DNA from: DAOTKC01 sp035449045
GTDB lineage: Bacteria > Bacillota > Clostridia > Christensenellales > CAG-917
Direction of reading: 5' to 3'
NCBI GenBank assembly: GCA_035449045.1
Contig: DAOTKC010000010.1
Span: forward strand, 1-47,670
DNA: 47,670 nt
Position 1 is the stretch's first letter; each line of letters begins with the position of its first letter. The notes beneath the pieces are model-generated. The model saw only the letters and a program-made list of their open reading frames with translations, was not told the origin of the DNA and did no database searches. This document shows positions 25,441-34,310 of the stretch, piece after piece. Position numbers and translations under genes: made by a program.

Positions 25441-26907
25441 TTAATAGACGCTTGAAACCTTAGTCGTGTAGTTGGGCGATTCCTTGGTTATCGTGATGTC
25501 GTGGGGGTGACTCTCGATGAGGGAGGCGTTGGTAATTTTAATGAATTCCGCCTTGGTTCGAAGTTCCTCTACGTTGGCCATTCCGCAATAGCCCATGCCC
25601 GAACGAAGCCCGCCCATAAGCTGGAACACCATCTCCTGAAGCTTGCCGCGGTAAGGCACGCGGCCTTCCACGCCCTCGGGCACCAACTTTTTGGCATCCT
25701 CTTGAAAATAGCGGTCCTTGCTGCCGAGCGACATCGCCGAAAGCGAGCCCATGCCGCGGTAGACCTTGAAGCTTCTGCCTTGGAAAATCTCCATTTCGCC
25801 CGGGCTCTCCTCCGTTCCCGCGAACAGGCTGCCTATCATGACAGCGGAAGCGCCCGCGCCGATTGCCTTGGTGAGGTCGCCGCTGTATTTAATACCGCCG
25901 TCGGCTATGACGCGCTTGCCCAGTTTGTCGGCTGCCTCGGCGCAGTCGCAAATCGCGGTGATCTGCGGCACGCCTATGCCCGATACTATTCTCGTCGTGC
26001 AGATGGAGCCCGGCCCCATGCCGACCTTGATTATATCGGCGCCCGCCTTTATTAAATCGGTGGCGCCCTCCGCTGTCGCTACGTTGCCCGCAATCAAGGG
26101 AAGGGAGGGGAATTGCGCCTTAATCGCCCTCACGGTGTCGAGAACGAGCTTGGAATGGCCGTGCGCGGTGTCGACGGCGATGACGTCGACGCGGGCCTTG
26201 ACGAGCTCCTGAACGCGCTCCATGGTGTTGCTTGCCGTGCCTACGGCGGCGCCGCAGATGAGCCGCCCGTTTTTATCCTTGGCGCTGTTGGGGTATTGAA
26301 TGGTTTTTTCTATGTCCTTAATGGTGATGAGCCCTTTGAGCATGAAGTTCTCGTCGACGATGGGGAGCTTTTCTATGCGGTGCTTGCCCAAAATCTTCTG
26401 AGCTTCGGGAAGGGTGGTGCCGACGGGCGCAGTAATCAGATTGTCACGAGTCATGACGTCGCCTATCCGCTGATTGAAGTTGGTCTCAAACCGAAGGTCG
26501 CGGTTGGTCAGAATTCCCACCAGCTTGCCGTTTACCGTTATGGGCACGCCGCTGATGTGGTAGCGGTGCATAAGCTCGAGCGCGTCCGACAGCATATGGT
26601 CGGGCGAGAGGAAAAAGGGATCGATTATGACGCCGTGCTCGCTCCGCTTCACCTTGTCGACTTGGGAAGCTTGCGCCTCAATCGACATGTTTTTATGGAT
26701 TATACCCAAGCCGCCCTCGCGCGCTATCGCAATGGCGAGCTGATACTCGGTGACGGTGTCCATCGCCGCCGACATCAAAGGGATGTTCAGCCGCAAATCC
26801 TCGGTAAGCCTTGTCGAGAGGTCGACATCTTTGGGGAGCACGTCCGACTTTTGGGGGATGAGCAGCACGTCGTCAAAGGTCAAGCCTTCTTTTAGCATTT
26901 CTCTCAC
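25441..26907 (-). CDS. guaB: Inosine-5'-monophosphate dehydrogenase
   Basis: Oxidises IMP to XMP with NAD, the committed step to guanine nucleotides. About 488 residues: the N-terminal EGLTFDDVLLIPQKSDVLP, two CBS domains around residues 90-205 (MTRDNLITAPVGTTLPEAQK; KLPIVDENFMLKGLITIKD), then the catalytic loop GPGSICTTRIVSGIGVPQ with the active-site cysteine, and YRGMGSLSAM (phosphate site and flap). I start it at GTG 26907: GGAGG lies 6 nt upstream, and the longer reading from 26943 would include the ribosome binding site. No guanine riboswitch is seen in the 56-nt leader. Confidence 0.97.
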   Translation of the reverse strand: MREMLKEGLTFDDVLLIPQKSDVLPKDVDLSTRLTEDLRLNIPLMSAAMDTVTEYQLAIAIAREGGLGIIHKNMSIEAQASQVDKVKRSEHGVIIDPFFLSPDHMLSDALELMHRYHISGVPITVNGKLVGILTNRDLRFETNFNQRIGDVMTRDNLITAPVGTTLPEAQKILGKHRIEKLPIVDENFMLKGLITIKDIEKTIQYPNSAKDKNGRLICGAAVGTASNTMERVQELVKARVDVIAVDTAHGHSKLVLDTVRAIKAQFPSLPLIAGNVATAEGATDLIKAGADIIKVGMGPGSICTTRIVSGIGVPQITAICDCAEAADKLGKRVIADGGIKYSGDLTKAIGAGASAVMIGSLFAGTEESPGEMEIFQGRSFKVYRGMGSLSAMSLGSKDRYFQEDAKKLVPEGVEGRVPYRGKLQEMVFQLMGGLRSGMGYCGMANVEELRTKAEFIKITNASLIESHPHDITITKESPNYTTKVSSVY

Positions 26908-26969
26908 TTTTAACCTCCGAATCATATAAATTTTTTTAGACAATTAAACCAAGAATATAAAGTTTATTA

Positions 26970-26998
26970 ATAATACCTAAATGCGCGGCTGTTGTCAA
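26970..26998 (-). promoter_or_regulatory. Promoter of guaB
   Basis: On the minus strand, TTGACA (26998-26993, perfect), a 17-bp spacer and TATTAT (26975-26970). Confidence 0.8.
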
Positions 26999-27074
26999 CG
27001 GATTTAGACCCGAAAACCATTTTAAAATCGAGTTCAGTCAGTTTGCTATTTATTTTGCATATATTTAAAGAAAA

Positions 27075-28235
27075 ATGAAAAAATCGATAAAACTGGCCTT
27101 CCTTTTCATCGGCACTGTTATCGGCGCGGGCTTTGCCACGGGCAGAGAAATCGCGCTCTACTTTAAAAACATCTCGCCGCTCGCCGCCGCATTTTCGGGG
27201 CTGGCGCTAGGCTTTTTGTGCACGCTGTTTATAATAATCGGAAACATTAACAAAAGCCCCGTCGAAGCGAAATTCAAACGCGGCGAAAACCCTCTTGCGC
27301 CCAAAAAAGCCGCCCGTAAAGCGGTTGAAGACGAGAAAATTTTAAGGGACGGCGGCGTCAAAGTCGCGGTGTCGCCGCTGGAAAGAAGGGGCGCGGCGGC
27401 GGTGTTTTTTCATTCCGCCGTCATCTTTGCCGCTTTCACCCAAACGGCGGCGATGTGCGCGGGGGCGGACGAGCTCGGCTACGCCATGTTCAAGATCCCG
27501 TTTATGGGCGCCGCCTTTTCCCTGCTTTCCGTCGTCGCCGTCCTTTCGGGCTTAGAAAAAATCAAGCTGATTAATACCGTGTTAATTCCCGTAATGACGG
27601 TTTTTATCGCCGTTTTGTTTGTTAAAGGCGGCGTTTCGTCAATTGAGGGAAATATCAGCGTAATAAAGCCGTTCGCCTACGCCGGCCTCAACATCTTTCT
27701 TGCCGGCATAATTTTAATGAAGAACGAGGCGACGAAAAAGGAGGCCGCGGCGGCGGGAATCATCTCGGCGGTGGTATTCGCGCTTATTCTGTTTTTTATT
27801 AAAAATATTATCACCGGTCGGGAGGACGCCGCCATGCCGCTCTATCTTGCCGCTAAAGAGTTCGGGCTTTCCGCGGTGGGCGGGCTTATCATACTTCTTG
27901 CCATCATCACCACAATGATTTCCTCGCTCAAGCTTTTTTCGGACGAGCTGGCATGGCTTTTTGCTCTCTTTCCTCGCCGCGCCATGATAAATGGGAACGA
28001 AGCGGTTTTTTTTGCCGCCCTTGCCGCCGCGCTGTCGTCCGTCCTCGCTCTTTTGGGGTTTAAAAATCTGGTGGACTATACCTATCCCGTCCAGTCGGTG
28101 TTCGGGCTGGCGCTTTTAGCTTATACCGTAACCGAACTTATCCGCTCCCGCCGCGGCGGCGGGCTTTTAGTGAAAGCAAAACGCGGCGCCTTAAGGTCGA
28201 TGAAAAAACGCCTTAAAACGCCGCGCTTTATGTAG
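27075..28235 (+). CDS. YkvI-like membrane transporter
   Basis: A 386-residue integral membrane protein with about ten hydrophobic segments. The N-terminal LFIGTVIGAGFATGREIALY is the hallmark of the YkvI family, which is distantly related to amino acid/cation symporters. The substrate is unknown. Between helices 2 and 3 there is a charged loop of about 50 residues (from about residue 60), and the C-terminus is strongly basic. The gene is divergent from guaB. It converges on the flavodoxin gene, only 9 bp separating the stops, with no obvious terminator between them. Confidence 0.8.
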   Translation: MKKSIKLAFLFIGTVIGAGFATGREIALYFKNISPLAAAFSGLALGFLCTLFIIIGNINKSPVEAKFKRGENPLAPKKAARKAVEDEKILRDGGVKVAVSPLERRGAAAVFFHSAVIFAAFTQTAAMCAGADELGYAMFKIPFMGAAFSLLSVVAVLSGLEKIKLINTVLIPVMTVFIAVLFVKGGVSSIEGNISVIKPFAYAGLNIFLAGIILMKNEATKKEAAAAGIISAVVFALILFFIKNIITGREDAAMPLYLAAKEFGLSAVGGLIILLAIITTMISSLKLFSDELAWLFALFPRRAMINGNEAVFFAALAAALSSVLALLGFKNLVDYTYPVQSVFGLALLAYTVTELIRSRRGGGLLVKAKRGALRSMKKRLKTPRFM

Positions 28236-28244
28236 TTTAATTTA

Positions 28245-28766
28245 TTAAGCCTTTATAACTGTGCTTACGAACTCGTCGATTTCTCCGCCGAACTTTTCGA
28301 TTAACTTCTCTTTTTCGGGCTTATAGGACATCGCTTCCATTCCCTTTAACTCGGGCGGAATAAGCCCCTGAAGCGAAAGATATGAAACGGCGACTGCCGC
28401 CTTGCCCGCGGTTTTTCTAAGGCTCTTTTTCACTTTTTCGTTTTGAGCCTCGCTGCCGAAGCAAAGAGAAATGTAGGAATACTCCTTGATATTGTTCCTC
28501 TCTTTCTCCAAAAACCTGCAGAGGGCGGGAGCGGGCTTGCCTGCCCAGACGGGCGACACCAAAATGACTTTGTCGTAATTTTCGGTCTTAATGTAGTAAG
28601 GCGCCAAAAGGTCGCGCTTTATGAGCAAGTCAATCATGAAGGCAAAGGGCGACCTCTTTTTCTTTTCGCGGAGCTCAAAGAGCTCGGCGCCCGACTTTTC
28701 GGCGAGAATCTCGGCAAGGTTTTTGTTGTTGCCGGTATACGAATAGTAGACGATCAAATTTTTCAT
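28245..28766 (-). CDS. Flavodoxin family protein
   Basis: A 173-residue protein of the flavodoxin fold, which binds FMN and carries electrons or serves as an FMN-dependent oxidoreductase. The phosphate loop is YYSYTGNNKNLAEILAEK (T/S-x-T-G-N type). VSPVWAGKPAPALCRFLEKE is the second flavin-contact strand, with a Trp. SLCFGSEAQ fits a later strand. It lies 104 bp downstream of the HD gene. The ATG at 28766 follows an AGGAG-type site. Confidence 0.85.
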   Translation of the reverse strand: MKNLIVYYSYTGNNKNLAEILAEKSGAELFELREKKKRSPFAFMIDLLIKRDLLAPYYIKTENYDKVILVSPVWAGKPAPALCRFLEKERNNIKEYSYISLCFGSEAQNEKVKKSLRKTAGKAAVAVSYLSLQGLIPPELKGMEAMSYKPEKEKLIEKFGGEIDEFVSTVIKA

Positions 28767-28869
28767 TTAAATCTCCTCCTTAATTATCTAATTAAGCCTC
28801 TTATAATGCCTCTTTTTTTTCTGGTTATAAGTTTAACTCAAACCATCGGATAAAATCAAATATTTTTTA

Positions 28870-29574
28870 TCAGTTGACTTGGTCGGAGGCGGCGACGGGC
28901 GGTGTGACGGCGCGCGGCGTGTTGATGAGCACGTCGTTGACGTAGAGGTGATAGGCGCAACCGAGGTAGGCGGCCGCCTGTTCGCTGAGCTTTATCCTCG
29001 AAAGGTAAATTTGAAAATATTCCATGACCGAGGAACTCTTGTCCATATAGAACTTAGACGCTATGACTTTCTGCTCGCTGTTGACGGTGACGATGTTTTT
29101 CAAAATGGAAAAATTGACGCGGTCGTGAATGTCCGACTCGTCGAAATGGCTGTTTCTCACCCTTGTGCGGTGAGCGTCGCTTTTGTCGGCTATTATTATG
29201 GCCGCCGACACGGGATTGACGGCGACGCCCGTCTGCTCCTCGTGGTTGCCGATGGCGGCTATGATTGTGGAAATAGCGGCAAGCGGCATGCCCATCTCGC
29301 GAAGGAGATTATAAGAAAGAATGGCGCCCGTCACGCCGTGGTTGAAACGGTTGATGGCGTTGCCGATGTCGTGGAGATACCCCGCGATTTTGGCGAGCTC
29401 CACCGTCTCGGCGTCGTAGCCCAGCTTTTCCAAAATCCGGCTGGCCGTCGCGCTGACGTAGCTGACGTGGCGCGTGCCGTGCTCGGTATAATCAAGCACC
29501 GAAAGGTTGTGGTCGGCCGCCTCAATCAGCGCCTTTACGGCGGGATTTTTCTTTACGTCTTCCAAAGTTATCAT
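28870..29574 (-). CDS. HD domain phosphohydrolase
   Basis: A 234-residue protein with a metal-dependent HD domain: TEHGTRHVSYVSATASRILE then AGYLHDIGNAINRFNHG (the HD pair near residue 68), and IAAIGNHEEQ with a later His; ADKSDAHRTRVRN supplies the last Asp. HD proteins of this type hydrolyse nucleotides or cyclic dinucleotides; the substrate is unknown. The gene starts 27 nt after the His/Cys-rich protein gene with an AGAGGG site, so it is probably the last gene of that operon. Confidence 0.88.
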   Translation of the reverse strand: MITLEDVKKNPAVKALIEAADHNLSVLDYTEHGTRHVSYVSATASRILEKLGYDAETVELAKIAGYLHDIGNAINRFNHGVTGAILSYNLLREMGMPLAAISTIIAAIGNHEEQTGVAVNPVSAAIIIADKSDAHRTRVRNSHFDESDIHDRVNFSILKNIVTVNSEQKVIASKFYMDKSSSVMEYFQIYLSRIKLSEQAAAYLGCAYHLYVNDVLINTPRAVTPPVAASDQVN

Positions 29575-29601
29575 GATTCCCTCTAATAGGACAATTTTTC
29601 T

Positions 29602-30528
29602 TTAATTTTGTTCGTCGGCCGCCGCGTCGCCTTCGCCGCCCTTGATAATTTTATACAATTCGTCACAGGAAAAGTCCCTTTTTGTTTCGAGCTCGCCGCC
29701 CAGCCGCTCGACGGCGTTTCTGATTTCCATGAATTCATTATAATCGATGTCGGGTTCTTCGGCAAACTCTTTTAATATCGAAATGGCGTCGGGATTGCCG
29801 TATGCGCCGAGCAAAGATGCGTAGAGCGCTACGTCCTCGGCGCGGTAAAGCATGGAAACCAGCCACATATAGACTTCCTTGCGGCCTTTGTAGTTGGACA
29901 TAATCTCGACGAGCATACCCTGAACGTCGGGTGCCGCGGCGTAAATGACCTTCAAAATTTTGTCGACGACGCCCTCGCCCGACTCCGACAAAAAGTCGTA
30001 GGCGATGAGCTGTGCCTCGCCCGAAAGACTGTCCTCGGCGAGCGCTTCAATAAAGATATCCTCGACTTCGCCGCCGCCGATAGCGGCAAGCGCCGATGCC
30101 GCGATGTCGGCAGCCTCGGCATTATCGGAGTCGAGCATGATATTCAAAAATTCGATGTATTCGGGAACGGCCAGCGCCTCTATCACCGCCTCGTCGAGCA
30201 TCCAGCCGCGCTTTAAGGCGGCTTCGGCGTATTCCGCCACCGCGTGCTTTTGGGAAAGCGAGTCGACGTATTGGCGCGGCGTGGCGCTTATCTCGCCGTC
30301 GTAGCTATCCAGCCATTCCTCATGCAGCCGCTCGACATAGGCCGCGGGGTCCTCGTAAAAATCGGCGCCTAGGCTTTCGTTATGGGCGTGCCCGCAACCG
30401 CAATCATCGTGGTCGTGGCCGCAGCCGCAATCGTCGTGGTCGCAGTCGTCGTGTTCGCAGCCGCAGCCGCCGTCGAAGCCCGAGCGCGCTTTGGCGAATT
30501 CAAAAAATTTTTCGGTTAAATTTATCAC
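29602..30528 (-). CDS. His/Cys/Asp-rich metal-binding-like protein with helical repeats
   Basis: An unrecognised 308-residue protein. Residues 20-50 are extraordinarily rich in Cys, His and Asp (CGCEHDDCDHDDCGCGHD and CGCGHAH), a likely metal-binding segment. The rest is alpha-helical and HEAT-like: AADIAASALAAIGGGEVEDI, SEGEGVVDKILK-like helices, EDVALYASLLGAYGNPDAIS. Very acidic overall. It starts with GTG at 30528, overlapping the TPR gene stop by 4 nt (GTGA), so it is translated together with that protein. The pairing with a TPR protein and Hsp33 suggests a protein-quality or metal-related module (inference). Confidence 0.75.
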   Translation of the reverse strand: MINLTEKFFEFAKARSGFDGGCGCEHDDCDHDDCGCGHDHDDCGCGHAHNESLGADFYEDPAAYVERLHEEWLDSYDGEISATPRQYVDSLSQKHAVAEYAEAALKRGWMLDEAVIEALAVPEYIEFLNIMLDSDNAEAADIAASALAAIGGGEVEDIFIEALAEDSLSGEAQLIAYDFLSESGEGVVDKILKVIYAAAPDVQGMLVEIMSNYKGRKEVYMWLVSMLYRAEDVALYASLLGAYGNPDAISILKEFAEEPDIDYNEFMEIRNAVERLGGELETKRDFSCDELYKIIKGGEGDAAADEQN

Positions 30529-32249
30529 AATATATCCTCGGCATCTTTTAATATCAGCGATTTAATGAAGTCGTAGGGCGCGCCCTCGCCGTAGCTTAAG
30601 CCAAAATAATCAAGCACAATATCTTCCTCGTCCTCGGGGAAAGCGGTCGCGGCAAGCGCGGCGGCAATAAGGTAAGGAAGCTCGGCGTCGGGGTTGTCGG
30701 TGAAAAAGCGGGTGTAATTTTCCGTTCCCAGCCTGCTCTCCAGCGTGTCGAAGAGGTTTTCGACGACAGCCGCCGAATCGCTGGGCTCGTCGTCGAACAT
30801 TAGTATATAGCGGACGGCGCGGACGTATCCCTCCTGCAAGGGCATAGGGCTTATCCTGAAAAAGTTGGGCAAATAAAGCTTGAGCTGGGTGAAGCGGTAG
30901 CCCGACACCAGCGGCGCCGAAAGCTCGCCCCAGCCCGTCAAAAGGCAAATTGCGGCATCGATTCGGGTGTGCTTGTCGCAGGAAAGGTCAATCATCGCCT
31001 CTTCGAGTATTTCGCGCGACCTTAAAACGAGCAGACGGTTCAAGATGGCAAGCGCCCTGCCCGACACTTCCTCGGAGGACGACCTCAGCGCCTCTTTGAG
31101 CATGGCGGATATTTCGGGCTGGTATTTAATCGCGTATTCGGCGACGCCCACCTTCTGCTGGCTGAACTTGCCTAACATTTTGTGGAGCCGCTTGTCGTTT
31201 TCGCGGACGACGGCGGGCGGCTTGTTTTCGCTGTAATCGAGCCTCGTCGGCGGGCTTGCGGCGGCCAGCCGCTCGAGGTAATACCCCGCTTCCGAGTATT
31301 TGCCGTAAAGCGCCTCGATGTGCCTAAACACCGACAAAGCCTCCTCGACGACGCCTTTGTTGTAGAGCGCCTCGGCTTTAATGAACAGCGGGAACTTGTG
31401 CTTGGGAAAGGCCTTCAACAGCGCTTCGGCAAGCTCTAATGCATAAGCGTGGTTCTTGGTGGCGTTGGCAAAAAGCTCGACGTTGAACTTCAAAAGCGCG
31501 CTGACGCTCTCCGCCGAAGCTATAATTTCTTTGAGTTCCGAAAAAGCTTCCTCCGCCATTCCCGAAAGCGAATAGGCCGAAACCAGTGCGAAACGCATAT
31601 CGGGTATGCCCGAGTTTTTGAGGTATTCGCGCTCCTCGACCGCCTTTTTGTATTCGCCCGAAATCAGCGCGCCCAAGACTTTGGTGCCCGCCACCGCCGC
31701 CCGAAACTGGGGCGGATATTTGTCGGTGCGCTCAATCAGTTTGACGGCCTCCTTGAACTTGCCCGTCTGCCAGCTGTCAACCACCTTGACGAGCAACTCG
31801 GCAATCTCGATGGCGCGCTCGCCGCCCACCAGTGCAAAACCGGCATTCTTGGCGACGGCCTCGACGTAAGTCTTGACAAGGGGGCTGATTTCTTTCCAGA
31901 TAAACGCCTCAAAGGCGTTATCCAACCCCAGAACGTTGGGCGCGCCCGCCTCGGCGAACTCCGAGCCGTATTCCACGCCCAGCCCCATAACGCAGAGGTC
32001 GGCAAGGTCGGCGAAACGGTTATAGTTTTCGCCCATAACGGAAAAAAAGACCTTGAGCGCCGTCTCGTATTCCGCCAGCCGCATATAGACGGTGCCCAAA
32101 CAGAGCGCAGCCTCAACGTTATTTTTGTCGAGCTCGAGCGCTTTATTCGAAAACAGCACGGCGCGCTCGAGGTCGCCCTGCACGAGCGCCCGTCCCGCCA
32201 GCCGCGCGTATTCCGCCGCCGATTGGTTGAAGGAAAGGATTTCCGCCAT
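30525..32249 (-). CDS. TPR repeat protein
   Basis: A roughly 574-residue protein of unknown function. TPR-type helix pairs start at the N-terminus (AAEYARLAGRALVQGDLE; AVLFSNKALELDKNNVEAAL; LAEYETALKVFFSVMGE). More helical repeats follow (EALSVFRHIEALYGKYSEAG near the middle; DAAICLLTGWGELSAPL later). Such proteins are scaffolds for protein-protein contacts. I set the start at ATG 32249, 17 nt after the hslO stop. A longer reading into hslO from 32438 gives an arginine-rich, non-TPR leader and is not credible. The stop overlaps the next gene by 4 nt. Confidence 0.82.
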   Translation of the reverse strand: MAEILSFNQSAAEYARLAGRALVQGDLERAVLFSNKALELDKNNVEAALCLGTVYMRLAEYETALKVFFSVMGENYNRFADLADLCVMGLGVEYGSEFAEAGAPNVLGLDNAFEAFIWKEISPLVKTYVEAVAKNAGFALVGGERAIEIAELLVKVVDSWQTGKFKEAVKLIERTDKYPPQFRAAVAGTKVLGALISGEYKKAVEEREYLKNSGIPDMRFALVSAYSLSGMAEEAFSELKEIIASAESVSALLKFNVELFANATKNHAYALELAEALLKAFPKHKFPLFIKAEALYNKGVVEEALSVFRHIEALYGKYSEAGYYLERLAAASPPTRLDYSENKPPAVVRENDKRLHKMLGKFSQQKVGVAEYAIKYQPEISAMLKEALRSSSEEVSGRALAILNRLLVLRSREILEEAMIDLSCDKHTRIDAAICLLTGWGELSAPLVSGYRFTQLKLYLPNFFRISPMPLQEGYVRAVRYILMFDDEPSDSAAVVENLFDTLESRLGTENYTRFFTDNPDAELPYLIAAALAATAFPEDEEDIVLDYFGLSYGEGAPYDFIKSLILKDAEDIL

Positions 32250-32266
32250 TTTTTTGTTTTTTCCGC

Positions 32267-33142
32267 TTAATTCTTTTTTGCGAAAAGCTCGGCAATTTCT
32301 TTTTCGCCGTAGACATAATCGGTGTTGCAGAAGCTGCAATGAACGTTTACCGCGCCGTTTTCGGCTATAATGCTCTGCGCTTCTTTCTCGCCCAGCGAAA
32401 GAACGACGCCGTCGATTTTTTTGGCGTTGCAGGAGCATACGTATTCGGGCGTTATCTCTTCAACGCCGCTCGACGCCAAATGCGAAAAATACTCTTTTAT
32501 TATGCCGTCCGCGCCTTTTTGCAAGAGGATTTTGGAAATATCGGTCAGTTGCGAGGCGATGTCTTCCATCATCGTTATGGCGAAGTCGGAGGCCGAGGGC
32601 AGCGGCTCCATAACGACGCCGCCCGCCGACAGCACGGAGCCGTCGCCGCCGATAAGAACGCCGACGGCGAGCGCGGACGGCTGCTGTTCGGAGGCCGCGA
32701 AATAATAGGCGAAGTCCTCGCCGATTTCGCCCGAAACCAGCTCCACCCTGCCCGCGTAGGGCTCTTTGAGCTTTAAGTCGGTGATTACTTCGAGATAGCC
32801 CCGCCGTCCCACGGCCGTGCCGACGTCGAGATGGCCTTTAACTTTGTTTTCGACCGTGACGCCGGGATTTTCGACGTAGCCCCTTACCTTGGCGCCGTAG
32901 GCGGCAGCCGCCACAATCTTTCCGATTGGTCCGCCTCCGTCGACGGTTATCGACAAATTAGCCGCTTTATCCTTGAATTTCGACGACATAAACGCCGCGA
33001 TTGTCAAAGTGCGCCCCAAGGCCGCGGTCGCGGCGGGAGAGAGGTTATGAATTTTTTGGGCGTGGCTAACGAGTTCGCGGGTGTCCAAAACGGTGATGTT
33101 GGCGCTGTTTTCTATGATTAAAAACTTTTTAAGACAGTCCAT
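32267..33142 (-). CDS. hslO: Redox-regulated chaperone Hsp33
   Basis: Hsp33 is a holdase activated by oxidation, protecting unfolding proteins from aggregation. 291 residues, the normal length. The conserved N-terminal core has HNLSPAATAALGRTLTIA and YVENPGVTV, and the middle has ASQLTDISKILLQKGADG. The C-terminal redox zinc center is complete: CSC near residues 236-238 and CSFC near 269-272. It overlaps the upstream membrane protein gene by 1 nt (TAATG), and the TPR gene follows 17 nt later. Confidence 0.95.
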   Translation of the reverse strand: MDCLKKFLIIENSANITVLDTRELVSHAQKIHNLSPAATAALGRTLTIAAFMSSKFKDKAANLSITVDGGGPIGKIVAAAAYGAKVRGYVENPGVTVENKVKGHLDVGTAVGRRGYLEVITDLKLKEPYAGRVELVSGEIGEDFAYYFAASEQQPSALAVGVLIGGDGSVLSAGGVVMEPLPSASDFAITMMEDIASQLTDISKILLQKGADGIIKEYFSHLASSGVEEITPEYVCSCNAKKIDGVVLSLGEKEAQSIIAENGAVNVHCSFCNTDYVYGEKEIAELFAKKN

Positions 33143-34131
33143 TATTTTTTCTTTTTCTTGGGATTTTTATAGACGTTTTTGACCGCCTTTCTCTTTTCGG
33201 CTTCCGGTCTTTGAGGCGTCTGCCTGACGGCATGAAGAGGGTTCATAAAGGCGTCGAAGCCTATCATGGCGGTGGCGTTCCAAGCGAGAAACGTCAGCAT
33301 CAGCCCTAAAATGAGCCAGAGCACCGCTATGATGGCGACCGCCGACTTAATGGCGAACATCAATGCAATTGGCAGAGCGGATGCGGTGCCGACGATAAAG
33401 ACTCCGAGCGGGTTTTTGATTGTGAGAATGACGGCGTTTTTCAGTATGTCGGGAAACTTGAGCTTATAAAAAACCGACAGGGGCAGCATGTGAATTATGA
33501 GGCCGAGCAGCGGCGTCAGCGCGAGCGCCGAGAAAATCAGAAGAACGTAGCTTCCCGAAGAAGCGGTTCCGTCCGCTAAATCTCTCAAAAAATATAAAAC
33601 GGCGGAGCCGAGCGCCAAAAAGACGATGCTGAAAAACACTAAGGTGAGAAGGGTGTTGAGCCAATATTTCTTAACACCGATAATTCCCGTCTTGAAAACC
33701 GACTTCATGTCGGCGATTTTCTCGCCGCGAAGCAATTTTTTACCGATATGATTGTATGCCGCGGCGGCCGGCGCCAAAATCCAAATAGCGGGGACGGAAA
33801 AAAAGAAAAGCTTTTGGATTATGCCGTAATAGGCGATTTTGCCCGCGGCGTAGGACGACACGATGCCGGGATAGCCTATGCCGATGCCGCCCATATAATT
33901 GAATACGGCCGAAAGTTCTAGCAGATAGGCATTAAGCGCCCAAAGATAGATGAGCGCCAGCGGAATGGCGCTTAGCGCCAAAAATATGCCCGCGCCCGAA
34001 AGCAGCGCGAATTTATCCTTGAACACCGAAAAGCAGAGCTTGAACTTATTTTTGACAAGCGGCTTTTTCTCTTCGTCGAGCTCTTCCGGCGCGGTGGCGA
34101 GTTTTAAATAAACGGGATTTGCCTTTGACAT
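33142..34131 (-). CDS. Polytopic membrane protein of unknown function
   Basis: A 329-residue protein with a soluble N-terminal stretch of about 40 residues, then about six membrane segments in a duplicated-looking arrangement. Hydrophobic blocks lie near residues 42-70, 105-125, 155-180, 195-220 and 245-285. The C-terminus is a lysine-rich tail (NPKKKKK). No family was recognised; YesL-like or DUF624-like is possible. It is the first gene of a five-gene minus-strand operon with hslO, the TPR protein, the His/Cys-rich protein and the HD hydrolase, with a strong promoter 60-90 bp upstream. Confidence 0.7.
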   Translation of the reverse strand: MSKANPVYLKLATAPEELDEEKKPLVKNKFKLCFSVFKDKFALLSGAGIFLALSAIPLALIYLWALNAYLLELSAVFNYMGGIGIGYPGIVSSYAAGKIAYYGIIQKLFFFSVPAIWILAPAAAAYNHIGKKLLRGEKIADMKSVFKTGIIGVKKYWLNTLLTLVFFSIVFLALGSAVLYFLRDLADGTASSGSYVLLIFSALALTPLLGLIIHMLPLSVFYKLKFPDILKNAVILTIKNPLGVFIVGTASALPIALMFAIKSAVAIIAVLWLILGLMLTFLAWNATAMIGFDAFMNPLHAVRQTPQRPEAEKRKAVKNVYKNPKKKKK

Positions 34132-34193
34132 TGTCTTTCCTTTACGATACCGCCGCCGGCAATATTTTTCCGGCCGCAGTCATGGTAACTTAG

Positions 34194-34222
34194 ATTATAT
34201 AATAGCATAGGATAAATATCAA
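34194..34222 (-). promoter_or_regulatory. Promoter of the membrane protein-hslO operon
   Basis: On the minus strand, TTGATA (34222-34217), a 17-bp spacer and TATAAT (34199-34194). Divergent from the asd promoter, 30 bp away. Confidence 0.75.
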
Positions 34223-34252
34223 GCGGGTTAAATATAAAATAATTACAGATAA

Positions 34253-34281
34253 TTGACAGATAGCCTGGCGCGTGCTAATAT
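34253..34281 (+). promoter_or_regulatory. Promoter of asd
   Basis: TTGACA (34253-34258, perfect), a 17-bp spacer ending in TGC (extended -10) and TAATAT (34276-34281). Short leader of about 23 nt. Confidence 0.8.
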
Positions 34282-34310
34282 GCTTCGTAAGGCTAGGAGG
34301 CTGATTATAG

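Noticed and set aside
31449..32270. 273-codon plus-strand frame opposite the TPR gene
   Set aside because: Antisense shadow; the TPR reading has coupled neighbours and repeats.
32250..32438. N-terminal extension of the TPR gene into hslO
   Set aside because: It gives an arginine-rich leader overlapping hslO; ATG 32249 lies 17 nt after the hslO stop and gives a TPR start.
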